Shown: in pieces, positions 8,706 to 18,450 of the stretch
How positions within the stretch are numbered: the first letter of the stretch is position 1
Layout: each line of letters begins with the position of its first letter
Source: Brachybacterium sp. Z12
Lineage (GTDB): Bacteria > Actinomycetota > Actinomycetes > Actinomycetales > Dermabacteraceae
DNA: 64,000 bases
Assembly (NCBI RefSeq): GCF_014400405.1
Contig: NZ_CP060496.1
Location: 2,852,001 to 2,916,000 of the forward strand
Direction of reading: 5' to 3'
Program-made: the position numbers and the translations under genes
The notes under the pieces: model-generated
What the model saw: only the letters and a program-made list of their open reading frames with translations
Told to the model about the DNA's origin: nothing
Database searches by the model: none

Positions 8706-9605
8706 TCAGCCCTTCCCGGCCATGCGCATCTGCACATCACGGCCCGAGACGGTGAATCCCCAGTTCTCGTAGAGCTTCAGCGCCGCAGCGTTGTCGGCCT
8801 CGACGTAGAGCTCCACACCCGGCACCCCGTTCTCCTGCAGCCGTGCCAGCGACGTGGCCATCAGCAGGCCGGCGACCCCGTGCCCCTGCACGGAGGGATC
8901 GGTGGCGACGACGTAGATCTCCGCATCGTCCTCGACTGCGCCGGGACGTTCACGCTTGACCCACACGAACCCGACCAGCTCCTCGTCGCGCAGTGCGACC
9001 AGCATGTCCTCGGCGTCGAACCATGGCTGCGTGAGGCGCTGGTCGAGATCGGCGCGGGTGAGCGCACCCTGCTCGGGGTGCTCGGCGAAGGCTCGCCCAT
9101 TCACCGCCACCCAGCTCTCGGCGTCGCGCCCGGCGTCGAAGGTGTCCAGGCGCAGGCCCTCGAGGGTCGAGGTCGGCACCTCGGGCAGCGTCTGCCCGGG
9201 CCCCAGGTCCCGGCGCAGGGTGAGCAGGCGCCGGGTCTCCTCGAGACCTGCGGCGGCAAGGAAGGCGAGCGACCCCTCGAGTGCGCCATGCGCCCAGACC
9301 GCTGCATCGGCGTGCAGCGTGAGCGCCTCGTGGAGCATGGCGGCGCCGTGGCCGCGGCGGCGGTGGTCGGGGTGGACCATGCCCTGGACGGTGCCGTCGG
9401 CCAGCACGCTCGCGTACCCGATCAGCAGGCCCCGGGCATCGCCTGCGTCCTGTTGCTCGAGCAGCAGGTGCTGGGCGTCCTCCCCGTCGAGCGCGAGGAG
9501 TGCGGCCTCGTCCAGCGGGGAGACGCCGTCGTGCGCGGTGGCCGTCGCGAGCAGGTCGCGGATGTCCTCACCGCGGGTCGGCGACAGAGCGGCCGTCGTG
9601 ATCAT
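8706..9605 (-). CDS. mshD: Mycothiol synthase (acetyl-CoA:Cys-GlcN-Ins acetyltransferase)
   Basis: Catalyses the last step of mycothiol synthesis, the acetylation of Cys-GlcN-Ins. The 299 residues contain two GNAT folds. The N-terminal domain has VHPDHRRRGHGAAML; the C-terminal catalytic domain has VATDPSVQGHGVAGLL followed by YVEADNAAALKLYENWGF. Tandem GNAT domains of this length are typical of MshD. ATG 9605 has GGAAGGA upstream; a longer in-frame start would add about 68 Arg-rich residues of no recognisable kind. It is divergent from the membrane protein gene at 9773. Confidence 0.88.
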   Translation of the reverse strand: MITTAALSPTRGEDIRDLLATATAHDGVSPLDEAALLALDGEDAQHLLLEQQDAGDARGLLIGYASVLADGTVQGMVHPDHRRRGHGAAMLHEALTLHADAAVWAHGALEGSLAFLAAAGLEETRRLLTLRRDLGPGQTLPEVPTSTLEGLRLDTFDAGRDAESWVAVNGRAFAEHPEQGALTRADLDQRLTQPWFDAEDMLVALRDEELVGFVWVKRERPGAVEDDAEIYVVATDPSVQGHGVAGLLMATSLARLQENGVPGVELYVEADNAAALKLYENWGFTVSGRDVQMRMAGKG

Positions 9606-9772
9606 GGGGTCCTTCCGGGCTCTGGGCAGTGCGGGCCTCCTGTGACGCATGGCCACCTGAGGTGCACGAGTATGCCGCCACCTGCGGGCACTCGTAGACT
9701 GCCACTGTAGCGCCCGGCGCCGACGCCTCGTCGGCGCGGCCCGAGACCGGAATCGACAGCGAGGGAGGACCC

Positions 9773-10521
9773 GTGACCGCTCCCGAGCGCGCCCCTCTCG
9801 GCGCTGCACTCGCGCTGCTGATGGCAGTGGTCTCGCTCACCGGATCGGTCTCCCCGGTGCTCATGGCCGTCTCGGTCGGGCTGCTCTCGCTCCTGATCGG
9901 GATCGCCTGGCCGACCCTGCTCGAGCTCCCCTCCCCCACGGGAACCCGTGCGGTGGTGGCCGGGACAGGCATCCTCGGCGCCCTGGTCGCCGTGCTCAGC
10001 CCCGAGCGGTTCACCCCGCTCTCCGGAGTGGTCATGGTCTGCGCGACCGGCGTGTTCGCCTCGTTCGTGCACCAGATGCTCCGCCGCGAGCGGCGGAGCT
10101 GACCGAATCGCTCACCGGGACCGTCGCCGGGGCGTTCGTGTCCGGCATCGCCGCCAGCTGGGTGATCGCCCAGTCCGGAGCGATCGCCGACGGCTCGGGC
10201 GTCCTGGTCACCGCGATGGCCGTCGGGCTTGCCACCACTCTGCTGCTGAACACCGCACCGCTCCCGGTGGCCCCGCGGCTGGTGCTGTCGATCCTCGCGG
10301 GCGCCGCGGTGACCGCCGTGCTCGCCGTCTCGCTGGCGGGGGTCGCGCCGCTGTTCGCCGCCGTGGCCGGGCTGGTCACCGCGATCGGTGCGGGCTGCGC
10401 TCACCTGCTGGCGGGCTCCCCGCTGGTCGCGAAGGAACCAGTCCCCTCGCTCGCGGTCGCTGCCGTGCCGGTGGCGACGGTCGGGGTGGTCGCGCACCTG
10501 ATGGTGCTGCTGCTGTCCTGA
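9773..10521 (+). CDS. Hypothetical multi-spanning membrane protein (frame break)
   Basis: I do not recognise a family. GTG 9773 is preceded by GGGAGG. The first part (to about 10095) and the part from about 10100 to 10521 are both strongly hydrophobic and join into one protein of about 249 residues, with seven or eight membrane segments, if one base is restored near 10094-10096. Without it, the first part stops at a TGA and the second has no ribosome binding site. A short basic segment (LRRERR) lies at the junction between the two hydrophobic halves. It is followed by the 33-residue membrane peptide gene. Confidence 0.6.
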
Positions 10522-10593
10522 ATGATCCGCGCGCGGTGATGACACCGCTCTCCCTGCCTCCGGACGTCCGGGCGGAGCGATAGACTCTGACCC

Positions 10594-10695
10594 ATGTCCG
10601 CGCTCTCTGTGTTCTTCATCGCTCTCGTCGTCCTGGTGGGCGTCGGCACGCTCGCCTTCGCCGCCCTGGTGCTCTCGCGGCTCTTCAACCGCTGA
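10594..10695 (+). CDS. 33-residue single-pass membrane peptide
   Basis: ATG 10594 to TGA 10695. The product has one predicted transmembrane helix (about residues 6-28) and a short basic C-terminus (LSRLFNR). No Shine-Dalgarno sequence is strong, but TAGACT is eight bases upstream of the ATG, so a leaderless or short-leader transcript is possible. It sits 16 bp before the nitrobindin-like gene. No function can be assigned. The clean hydrophobic profile and tight packing between genes support it being real. Confidence 0.5.
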   Translation: MSALSVFFIALVVLVGVGTLAFAALVLSRLFNR

Positions 10696-10711
10696 GCGGC
10701 CTGCGGCACCG

Positions 10712-11308
10712 ATGCCCATCACGCTCGACACCTCTCTCCCTCCGTCGCTGTACCCCCTGGCCTGGTTGATCGGCAGCTGGGAGGGCAGCGGTGCTCTCCA
10801 GCTGCCTGCTGAGGACAGCACCGATGTGCGCATCGAGCAGCAGCTGGTCTGCGCCGCGAACGAGGACGGCACTCTGAGCTGGCGCTCGACCATCCATCGC
10901 GTCGACGCCCCCGCCCCGCTGCCGCCCACCAGCGCCTTCGCCCGCGAGGAGGCCGCCGCCCCGGCAGTCGTGACCTCCGGGGAGCGCACTCTCCTGCACC
11001 GCGAGGACGGGACGTGGACCGTCGGTGAGCTCCTGCCCGGCCAGGACCCAGCCGCCGCCGAGTCAGCACGCCCCGGCACACCCGGGAGCTTCCTCTCCCG
11101 CCAGCTCGACGCCCGTCTCGAACGGCGCGGCGAGAGTCCGGAGCACTGGGCCGGGGAGGTGCGCGGGCCCCGCGTCCAGCTGGCCCTCGGCACCCCGGCC
11201 GGCGAGATCTCGCAGACCCGCATGTTCGGTTATGTCACCGGCCGGCTGATGTGGCTGTGGGAGCACCGCCTCCCGGTGCCCGATGGCGCCCCGGTGAAAC
11301 CGCACTGA
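10712..11308 (+). CDS. Nitrobindin-like FABP-family beta-barrel protein
   Basis: A 198-residue protein of the THAP4/nitrobindin-like heme-binding family (formerly DUF1794), related to proteins that bind ferric heme and isomerise peroxynitrite. The N-terminal PLAWLIGSWEGSG matches the family opening, and the C-terminal part has the strand pattern expected of a ten-stranded barrel. A normally conserved C-terminal His region is hard to place with certainty, so heme binding is not established. It precedes ygfZ by 27 bp, probably in one transcript. Confidence 0.7.
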   Translation: MPITLDTSLPPSLYPLAWLIGSWEGSGALQLPAEDSTDVRIEQQLVCAANEDGTLSWRSTIHRVDAPAPLPPTSAFAREEAAAPAVVTSGERTLLHREDGTWTVGELLPGQDPAAAESARPGTPGSFLSRQLDARLERRGESPEHWAGEVRGPRVQLALGTPAGEISQTRMFGYVTGRLMWLWEHRLPVPDGAPVKPH

Positions 11309-11335
11309 CCCCCTACCTCTCCCTGGAGCTGCACC

Positions 11336-12457
11336 GTGTCTGACCCCGCCCGCACCATCCGCCTCCTCCTCGGCACCGGCGCCGTGCTCGGAGACGGCCC
11401 TGACGCGGCGGTCCCCGCCCACTACGGCGCACCGCTGCGCGAACAGCGCCACCTCCTCGACGGCACCGCGGTGGTCGACCTCGGTCACCTCGAGCTGCTC
11501 GAGGTCCGCGGCGCGGATGCTCGCAGCTGGATGACCACCGTCACCACCCAGCAGCTGACGGGCACCCCCGTCGGCCACTCCTCCTCGCTCGCGGTGCTCA
11601 CCCCGCAGGGGCGGGTCGAGCACATGGCCTCCGCCGTGGTGCTCGAGGAGGACGCACTGCTGCTGGTGCTCGATCCGGGTGCCCGCGCCGGGCTGCGCAA
11701 GTACCTCGAGATGATGCGCTTCGCGGCCCGGGTGGAGCTGACCGACCGTGACGACCTACGGGTCCTTGGCGCCCTCTCCCCCGCCGCCGAGGTGCTCCCC
11801 GGGCTCGGTCTGCCCGAGCCCGTCGCCGTCTGGTCCGAGCCGTGGCCGCAGCTCGCCCCCGGCGGCGTGGCCTACGGCCCCGACCCCGAGGACCCGGTGG
11901 GCGCCGTGCTCACGATCCTCGACGGCGCCCTGCTGGAGCAGCTGCCCTGGCAGCCGAAGCACCTCGCCGGGATGAGCTCCTGGGAGGCGCTGCGGATCGC
12001 GGATCACCGCGCCCGCTGGGCCCGTGAGGTCGACGACCGCTCGATCCCCCACGAGCTGGACCTCCTGCGCACCACCGTGCACACCACGAAGGGCTGCTAC
12101 CGCGGCCAGGAGACGGTCGCGAAGGTCCTGAACCTCGGCCAGCCGCCCCGCCGCCTGGTGATGCTCCACCTCGACGGGTCACAGGACCTGCCTGCAACCC
12201 CCGGTGGCGAGATCCGGCTCGGCGGGTCCGACGGGAAGGTCGTCGGGACCGTCTCCTCCGCCGCGCTGCACGCAGACCAGGGCCCCATCGCCCTGGCAGT
12301 GGTGCGTCGGGCCGTGCCGCTCGATGCGGACCTCGCGGTGCAGGTCGCCGTGGGCGATGCCGACGGCGAGCCAGCCTCCGTGTGGCTCGACGCCACCCAG
12401 GAACCGGTCGTGCTGCCGCGGGATCACGGCGAACGGCCGGTCACGGCCAAGCTCTGA
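11336..12457 (+). CDS. ygfZ: Folate-binding protein YgfZ
   Basis: Tetrahydrofolate-dependent factor that supports iron-sulfur enzyme maturation. The signature KGCYRGQE is at about residues 252-259 of 373. The N-terminal barrel is aminomethyltransferase-like (GCV_T), with QGRVEHM in the substrate region. GTG 11336 follows the FABP-family gene closely. Actinobacterial YgfZ proteins are usually 330-380 residues, so the length is normal. Confidence 0.9.
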   Translation: MSDPARTIRLLLGTGAVLGDGPDAAVPAHYGAPLREQRHLLDGTAVVDLGHLELLEVRGADARSWMTTVTTQQLTGTPVGHSSSLAVLTPQGRVEHMASAVVLEEDALLLVLDPGARAGLRKYLEMMRFAARVELTDRDDLRVLGALSPAAEVLPGLGLPEPVAVWSEPWPQLAPGGVAYGPDPEDPVGAVLTILDGALLEQLPWQPKHLAGMSSWEALRIADHRARWAREVDDRSIPHELDLLRTTVHTTKGCYRGQETVAKVLNLGQPPRRLVMLHLDGSQDLPATPGGEIRLGGSDGKVVGTVSSAALHADQGPIALAVVRRAVPLDADLAVQVAVGDADGEPASVWLDATQEPVVLPRDHGERPVTAKL

Positions 12458-12550
12458 GGGCCGCCTCTCCACGACCCCGTCACGGATCCGCCACTGCCCT
12501 CCTACGTGCATCCCCTGTGCCGTGGCCGCTGAACTGGAACAATGGTGGGC

Positions 12551-12985
12551 ATGAGAGCTGAGGGCGACCAGCAGGAATGGAGCCGACATCGTCGGGAGGC
12601 GGTCGAGGTCAAGGAGCAGGCGCTCCACGCCGCCCGGCTGGAGGAGCACGGGAAGGCCACCGCGATGATCCGCGAGGCCGTGGAGCGCTTCCGCGCCGCC
12701 GGCGTCGCACCGGTGGCGCTGCGTGCCCGCCCGTTCCAGGGCGGCGGAACCCTCCGCACCGGGCTCGAAGGCTGGTACCTCAAACAGGACCGCAGCCTCG
12801 CGGTCGACGCGGAGGGCCACTACTACGTGATGCGGGTCGACGGCGGTCTGCGCGCTCGGCTGCGCGGTGCCGCACCGGAACCCGGCTGGGCCCCTTTGGT
12901 CGTGGGACGCGGCGCCCGCGACGGCGACACCTTCCGACTTGAGGAGCTGCTCGAGATGCGGCTGCACGACCCGGTGCGGGCATGA
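12551..12985 (+). CDS. Hypothetical protein with helical N-terminus
   Basis: I recognise no family. About 144 residues. An amphipathic helical segment (roughly residues 10-50, rich in Glu, Arg and Ala) precedes a Gly-containing beta-rich part with GGGTLRTGLEGWYL and YYVMRVDGG. ATG 12551 or ATG 12542 could be the start. The stop overlaps an ATG at 12982 that could be the true start of the FUSC gene if one base is missing near 13021, suggesting coupled translation. Confidence 0.6.
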   Translation: MRAEGDQQEWSRHRREAVEVKEQALHAARLEEHGKATAMIREAVERFRAAGVAPVALRARPFQGGGTLRTGLEGWYLKQDRSLAVDAEGHYYVMRVDGGLRARLRGAAPEPGWAPLVVGRGARDGDTFRLEELLEMRLHDPVRA

Positions 12986-13025
12986 GCGCCCCCGAGCCTC
13001 AGGGACAGGCTCCGCCGCCGTCCCT

Positions 13026-14284
13026 ATGCTCGAACGGGCCCGCCTCACCGTGCAGAACTGGTTCCTCCAGGGCGTCTCCCGCGGCCGCGGGGACGTGCTG
13101 ACCGTGGGCCGCGCCTCGATCGCCGCGGCCCTCGCCTACCTGGTCAGCGGCTTCATCTGGGACCACGAGCACCCGTTCTTCTCCTCGATCGTCGCCTTCA
13201 TCATCATCGGCTTCGGCATCGAGAAGAAGATGCGCAAGATCGTGGAGATGTCCTGCGGGGTGATGCTCGGGGTGCTGCTGGGCGAGCTCGCACGAGCCAC
13301 GATCGGCTCCGGGACCTGGCAGATCCTGGTGGTGGTGTTCTGCGCCGGGATGTTCGCCCGCTTCATCGACTCCAGCAACCTCTTCGGATTCCAGGTCGCG
13401 ATCCAGTCGCTGCTGGTGATGATCATGCCGATCACCCCGGCATGACCCCGGGCGGTCGCGCGCTGGACGCCGTCACCGGAGTCGTGGTCGCCATCATCAT
13501 CCACCTGCTGCTGTCCGGGGATCCGCGCCGCCTCCAGTCCCGCGCGGCCACCTCCTTCTACCGGGAGCTGGAGGACACGCTGGTGAGCCTCGCCCTGTCC
13601 GCTCGCAGCGGGGACCGCCGCGTCGCACAGGCGGCGCTGAAGAACCTGCGCGAGGTCTCCCAGAAGTTCACCGATGAGTGGGGACTGGCCAATGACGTCG
13701 CCAATGAGATGGCGACCTTCTCCCCCACCGGCCTGCGCCACGCAGATGATGTGAACCGCCTCGAGCACCTGCTGGTGGGCTCTGACCGGGCGATGCGGAA
13801 CATGCGGGTGATCGCGCGCCGCGAGGTGGAGTTCCTCGAAGCCGTCCGCGGGGACGCGCACTCCCGCCTGGCCGATGCCCTGCTCGCGGCGCGGGATGCC
13901 GTGCAGGAGCTGGGCACGGCCGTCTCCCATGAGGACGTCGACTTCACCGAAGCCCGGCGCAAGCTCCGCCTGTTCTGCTCCTACCTCTCGCCGGAGATGC
14001 TGCTGCGCAACGACGAGGGGATGCGCCCCGGCCGGGCGGGCCACTTCGAGGGCGTGACCCTCACGATCCAGCTGCGCTCCCTCGCGATCGACCTGCTGCA
14101 GGCCACGGGGCTCAGCGCTGCCGAGGCCAAGCAGTTCCTCCCGAGCCTGGTCGTCGCGGCGGACGGCGACGCGATCGGCCCGCGCCCGATCACGATGGAG
14201 ATGCGGGCCCTGGAGCCGCCAGCCACCACCGAGGCGCTCGAACTGCTGATCACCGACCGCTCGGACCCCGACCGGCTGCGCTGA
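13026..14284 (+). CDS. FUSC-family membrane protein, aromatic acid exporter-like (frame break)
   Basis: A membrane protein resembling FUSC/ArAE family proteins. Several N-terminal hydrophobic segments (about residues 20-160, including SSIVAFIIIGFGIEKKMRKIVEM) precede a long cytoplasmic helical domain. The frame breaks at 13438-13441: the first part ends with a TGA exactly where a second frame begins, and restoring one base joins MPITPA to MTPGGRALDAVTGVVVAI, giving about 420 residues. That junction lies between two membrane segments as in the family. The start is uncertain; ATG 12982 with another missing base near 13021 is an alternative. The substrate is unknown. Confidence 0.65.
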
Positions 14285-14457
14285 CCGGTCCCGGTGGTAC
14301 GGCTGGGCCAGGTCCGTCGGAATGAACGCTGCGGAGGCTGCGGCCGCTCCGGACGCTCCCGACGCTCCCGACCCTCCGGACGCCGCGGCATGGCCTTCGC
14401 GGGCGTGTACCGGCTCGGGTCCGGGAACTGCCCAGGCGATCGCCGTATCCTGACAGG

Positions 14458-14775
14458 ATGATCGCCCTCATCCAGATGTGGATCTTCCTCGTGCTCGCCG
14501 TGGCCCTGCTGGCCATCGAGATCTGGGCCCTCGTCAACGCCCTGCGCTTCCGCCCCGACGCCTACGTCGCCGCGGGCAAGCGCACCAAGGTGTTCTGGTG
14601 CGTGCTGACCGGTGTCGCTGTGCTGCTGGGCTTCCTCTCACTCCCCTACCCGATCGGCGGGGGCAGCTCGATGCTGTTCATGCTCGCCGGCGTGATCATC
14701 GCGGGCATCTTCCTCGCCGACGTCCTGCCCTCGCTGAAGCGGGTCATGGGGCGCGCCCAGGGCAACCGCTGGTGA
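14458..14775 (+). CDS. DUF2516 family membrane protein
   Basis: A 105-residue protein with three predicted transmembrane segments. The RPDAYVAAGKRTKVFW loop between the first two is characteristic of the actinobacterial DUF2516 family, whose role is unknown. The ATG follows directly after the sequence ATCCTGACAGG, which supplies a weak ribosome binding site. It stands alone, with 173 bp of GC-rich sequence before it. Confidence 0.75.
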   Translation: MIALIQMWIFLVLAVALLAIEIWALVNALRFRPDAYVAAGKRTKVFWCVLTGVAVLLGFLSLPYPIGGGSSMLFMLAGVIIAGIFLADVLPSLKRVMGRAQGNRW

Positions 14776-15030
14776 CACCCCGCCGCACCTGATGCCCGCA
14801 GCACCACCCGCCGCAGCACCGCCCCCTGCCCGTCACCTCGGCGCCCGGGCCCTGCCTGCCACCTCGGCGCCACAGCGCGGCGGTGCCACGGCGCGGCGGT
14901 TTCGTGGTGCGGCAGTGCGGCTGCGGGCCGCTGGTGAGTTCAGGTGGTGATACTGCCAGGGCTCGTCACCATCGGCCCGGCCGTGACACCGCCCTCTGGC
15001 GTGGGGGCCCATCACGGCCCCGGACATGAA
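14776..15030. other. Intergenic GC-rich sequence, no gene seen
   Basis: Between DUF2516 and the aldolase terminator. It contains short imperfect direct repeats (CACCTCGGCGCC twice near 14836 and 14861; GCGCGGCGG twice near 14875 and 14891). No reading frame here has a plausible start, composition or family. Confidence 0.5.
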
Positions 15031-15060
15031 GGAACCCCGGAGCCGAGGCTCCGGGGTTCC
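15031..15060 (-). terminator. Terminator of the aldolase gene
   Basis: Perfect 14-bp arms (15031-15044, 15047-15060) separated by GA, 46 bp past the fba stop. The stem is almost all G-C. There is no T-run, as is usual for actinobacterial terminators. Confidence 0.75.
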
Positions 15061-15105
15061 GTCGTCGTGCGGGATCTGCCTCACGGCGGATCAGCTCACG
15101 ATCAC

Positions 15106-16129
<1,024 letters not shown>

Positions 16130-16285
16130 GGGGCATTCTCCTTCGCTGAAGCTGTGGGCGACGGCCGGCGGTGGGTAACACCGCGCAGGGCCGTCCGATC
16201 GCCCCCATTGTTCCATAGCGGCCCTGATCGTCCTTCGCCGGAGGTCCCCGTGGACAGTGCCGCCGGACGCGACCCCCGAGGCCTG

Positions 16286-16636
16286 TCAGGACGGCCGCAG
16301 TTCGAGGAACACCACCGCCCGCTCTCCCGATCCGGACGGCGCGGCGTCGGCCCGCCCGGGAGGGTCTGCGACATGCACGAGCTCCAGCACGCCGAGCCCT
16401 TCGAGGAGCAGGCTCTCCCCGGTATCGAGTCCGACCATCCCCGGCGAGGGGATGCCGATCTCCCGGTGGGTGAGCACCTCCAACCGCACCTGGGGCGGCC
16501 GCGAACCGTCGGGGGCGGTGGGATCCACGTGCGCGCTCATCACACCGATCAGGAGAGGGCCGACCACCTGCTGTGTGCCCTGGGTGATCCGGGCGCGCAC
16601 CGCACCGTCGGGCTGGGTCGCCGTCACGTTGTCCAT
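16286..16636 (-). CDS. Small protein downstream of WXG100-protease gene, possibly DUF6406-like
   Basis: About 116 residues, no signal peptide or membrane segment. Its pattern (LLIGVMSAHVDP, PPQVRLEVLTH, LDTGESLLLEGLGVLEL, AVVFLEL) resembles small beta-rich DUF6406-type proteins of actinobacteria; this is a tentative recognition. ATG 16636 lies eight bases after the protease stop, with GGTGAGG directly in front; GTG 16642 is an alternative. The tight coupling suggests it acts with the protease, for example as a chaperone, inhibitor or immunity protein. That role is inference. Confidence 0.55.
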   Translation of the reverse strand: MDNVTATQPDGAVRARITQGTQQVVGPLLIGVMSAHVDPTAPDGSRPPQVRLEVLTHREIGIPSPGMVGLDTGESLLLEGLGVLELVHVADPPGRADAAPSGSGERAVVFLELRPS

Positions 16637-16643
16637 CCTCACC

Positions 16644-17707
16644 TCACCTGTCCCATTCGTCCGGGGAGCTTCCCGTCACCACTCCGTCGAACAGCCTGCG
16701 GTAGTCCTCCTCGGTGATGGTGATCCGGTGCGAGCCGTCGCTGTTGTCGTAGTTTTCGTCGGAACCCCACGGGTTGACCAGGGTCATCGTGCCATCCGGG
16801 TTCACGCTTTCTACGGCGTAGGCATGCTTCTCGGCGATCTGCGTGCCGTCGCCGCCCGCGGAGTTGTCGATCGTGCACAGCACCACCGGCTCTCCTCGCT
16901 CCACAGAGTTCACCACGCCCTCGTAGCTGGGCATTTCCTTGTGGACGTTCCAGAGGTCGTCCCTGTACTCCGATCCGGTGCCGGTCACAGCCTCGAATGC
17001 GCGGGCAGCAGCAGCGTTGGAGCCGTAGCCGCCCTCGTCACTGAGCACGTCCGCCTCGATGAGCGCCTGCTCGTAGATGGTGGCCCAGTTCTGATCGCCG
17101 TCGGGGCCGCGCACCCCGTCCCTGTCCACCTTCCCGCTCACCTCGACCGTGGTCCACTCGCCGTCGATGAAGAGGTCCACCTCATAGCGCTCCCGGCCCA
17201 CGCGGCGGATGTGCTCGGCGAGGAACGCCGGGTCGGCATGGGCGACGCTCGCCAGGATCGACAGAGTCACGCAGTTGCCCTTGCCCTCCTGGCTGATCGA
17301 GTCGATCGTGAACTGCCCTTCGTCCAGAGGGATGTCGTTCTGCAGATCGGCGGTGCTCCCCACAGCGGCGCGAAGCCGTCCTGCCAGACCCAGAACTTGT
17401 TCTCGTCCCCATCGGCCTGTCCTCCGCCGACGCCGCCGGAGCCCTCCGGTCGGGAGACCAGGTCCTGCTCCTCGGCCTGCGCGTCGAGGTCGCGGGCCCG
17501 GGTGGACACCTCCGCGCTGACGTGGGCGAGTCGTTCTACGGCCTCGTGATGGGCGCGGGTGCGGAACTGCTCGGCATCCGGGCCGGTCCACGCCATGGTG
17601 GCGAGGTGTCCGCGCAGGTCGGCGAGGATCCCCTCCAACTCCTGCCCACCTGTCGTCAGGCGTGCGGCGTGCCGTCGCATGCTCTCCGTATCAGCCCCCA
17701 GGAACAC
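16644..17707 (-). CDS. WXG100 domain fused to calpain-like cysteine peptidase (frame break)
   Basis: A two-domain protein of about 354 residues. The N-terminal 90 residues are helical with the WXG motif (W40-T-G42) followed by DAEQFRTRAHHEAVERL, as in WXG100/ESX-type substrates. A short Gly/Glu linker leads to a C-terminal domain with the peptidase C2 (calpain) pattern: GNCVTLSILAS with the candidate nucleophile Cys near 145, WATIYEQALIEADVL and GGYGSNAAAARAFEAVTG, KHAYAVESV with the candidate His near 294, and LVNPWGSDE with the Asn near 312. The frame breaks at the CCCC run 17358-17361 (one missing G on the coding strand). GTG 17707 has GGGAGGG seven bases upstream. It could be a secreted effector or toxin. 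Confidence 0.72.
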
Positions 17708-17810
17708 CAGCGACCCTCCCGTCCATCGTGGCGGTGCTGTGCCCGCTGCTGACCGCCGCATAGTTCTCGCGACCTCTCGTCGACGTTACGGCAGCACGGC
17801 GATCCGTACG

Positions 17811-17828
17811 ATGGGGAGAACTCCCCTT
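17811..17828. promoter_or_regulatory. Palindrome ATGGGGAG-AA-CTCCCCTT, shared with 61263
   Basis: Seven perfect pairs (GGGGAG around AA with one outer mismatch) lie in the intergenic region between the divergent protease and lipoprotein genes. The 17-mer GATGGGGAGAACTCCCC (17810-17826) is identical to that at 61262-61278. Position and symmetry suggest a regulator binding site controlling the divergent pair. Confidence 0.45.
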
Positions 17829-17898
17829 CCGTCCCGCCGGCTCCTCAACACCTGGCAATGGCACTGACACTCAGGAAATGACGAAGGAGCCTTTCGGC

Positions 17899-18438
17899 AT
17901 GAGACGCGCACGATGCTGGACGGCGCTGGTCGCGATGATCGGTGCGATGACCGCCTGCGCCCCCGGAGCCACCGACCCCGGCCTCCCGGCGGACACTGCC
18001 GGGCCGCTCACCCGCCAGCAGGCGGAGCTGCTGATCGAGGAGCCGCTCGCCGATCTCGCCGCGACGGTCTCCGAGCGCGCCGACGAGTACGCGGAATTCT
18101 CGGCGGCCGACGCTGCCGGGACGCAGGAGATGGACGGCCAGTGCCTGTATGTCTCGACCGTCTACCGCAGCACCAGGAAGGTCGACTCCGAGGGATGGGG
18201 CGACCTGGCCCGCGCCGTGGAGCCGCAGATGGAGGCCTGGGAGATGGACACCGGCGCGCTCGACGACAAGCACCGCTCCTCCGGCGCCGGGCTGCGCGGG
18301 CAGAATCCACACAACCAGGCGCAGCTGACGGTGAGGACGTGGAACGAGCACCGGGTGCAAGAGGTGGACGGCCCCACCTTCGGGCTGGAGATGATGGTGC
18401 AGGTCCCGCTCGCGGACTCGGAGTGCGCTGAGGGCTGA
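17899..18438 (+). CDS. Hypothetical lipoprotein
   Basis: ATG 17899 is preceded by AAGGAG ten bases upstream and begins MRRARC with a short hydrophobic segment ending in the lipobox MTAC (Cys near residue 20). The remaining 160 residues are hydrophilic, without a family I can name; two further Cys (in GQCLY and near the C-terminus, DSECAEG) could pair. It is divergent from the WXG100-peptidase gene and shares its 190-bp upstream region, so a related role at the cell surface is possible but unproven. Confidence 0.65.
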   Translation: MRRARCWTALVAMIGAMTACAPGATDPGLPADTAGPLTRQQAELLIEEPLADLAATVSERADEYAEFSAADAAGTQEMDGQCLYVSTVYRSTRKVDSEGWGDLARAVEPQMEAWEMDTGALDDKHRSSGAGLRGQNPHNQAQLTVRTWNEHRVQEVDGPTFGLEMMVQVPLADSECAEG

Positions 18439-18450
18439 GGGGGCCCGTGC

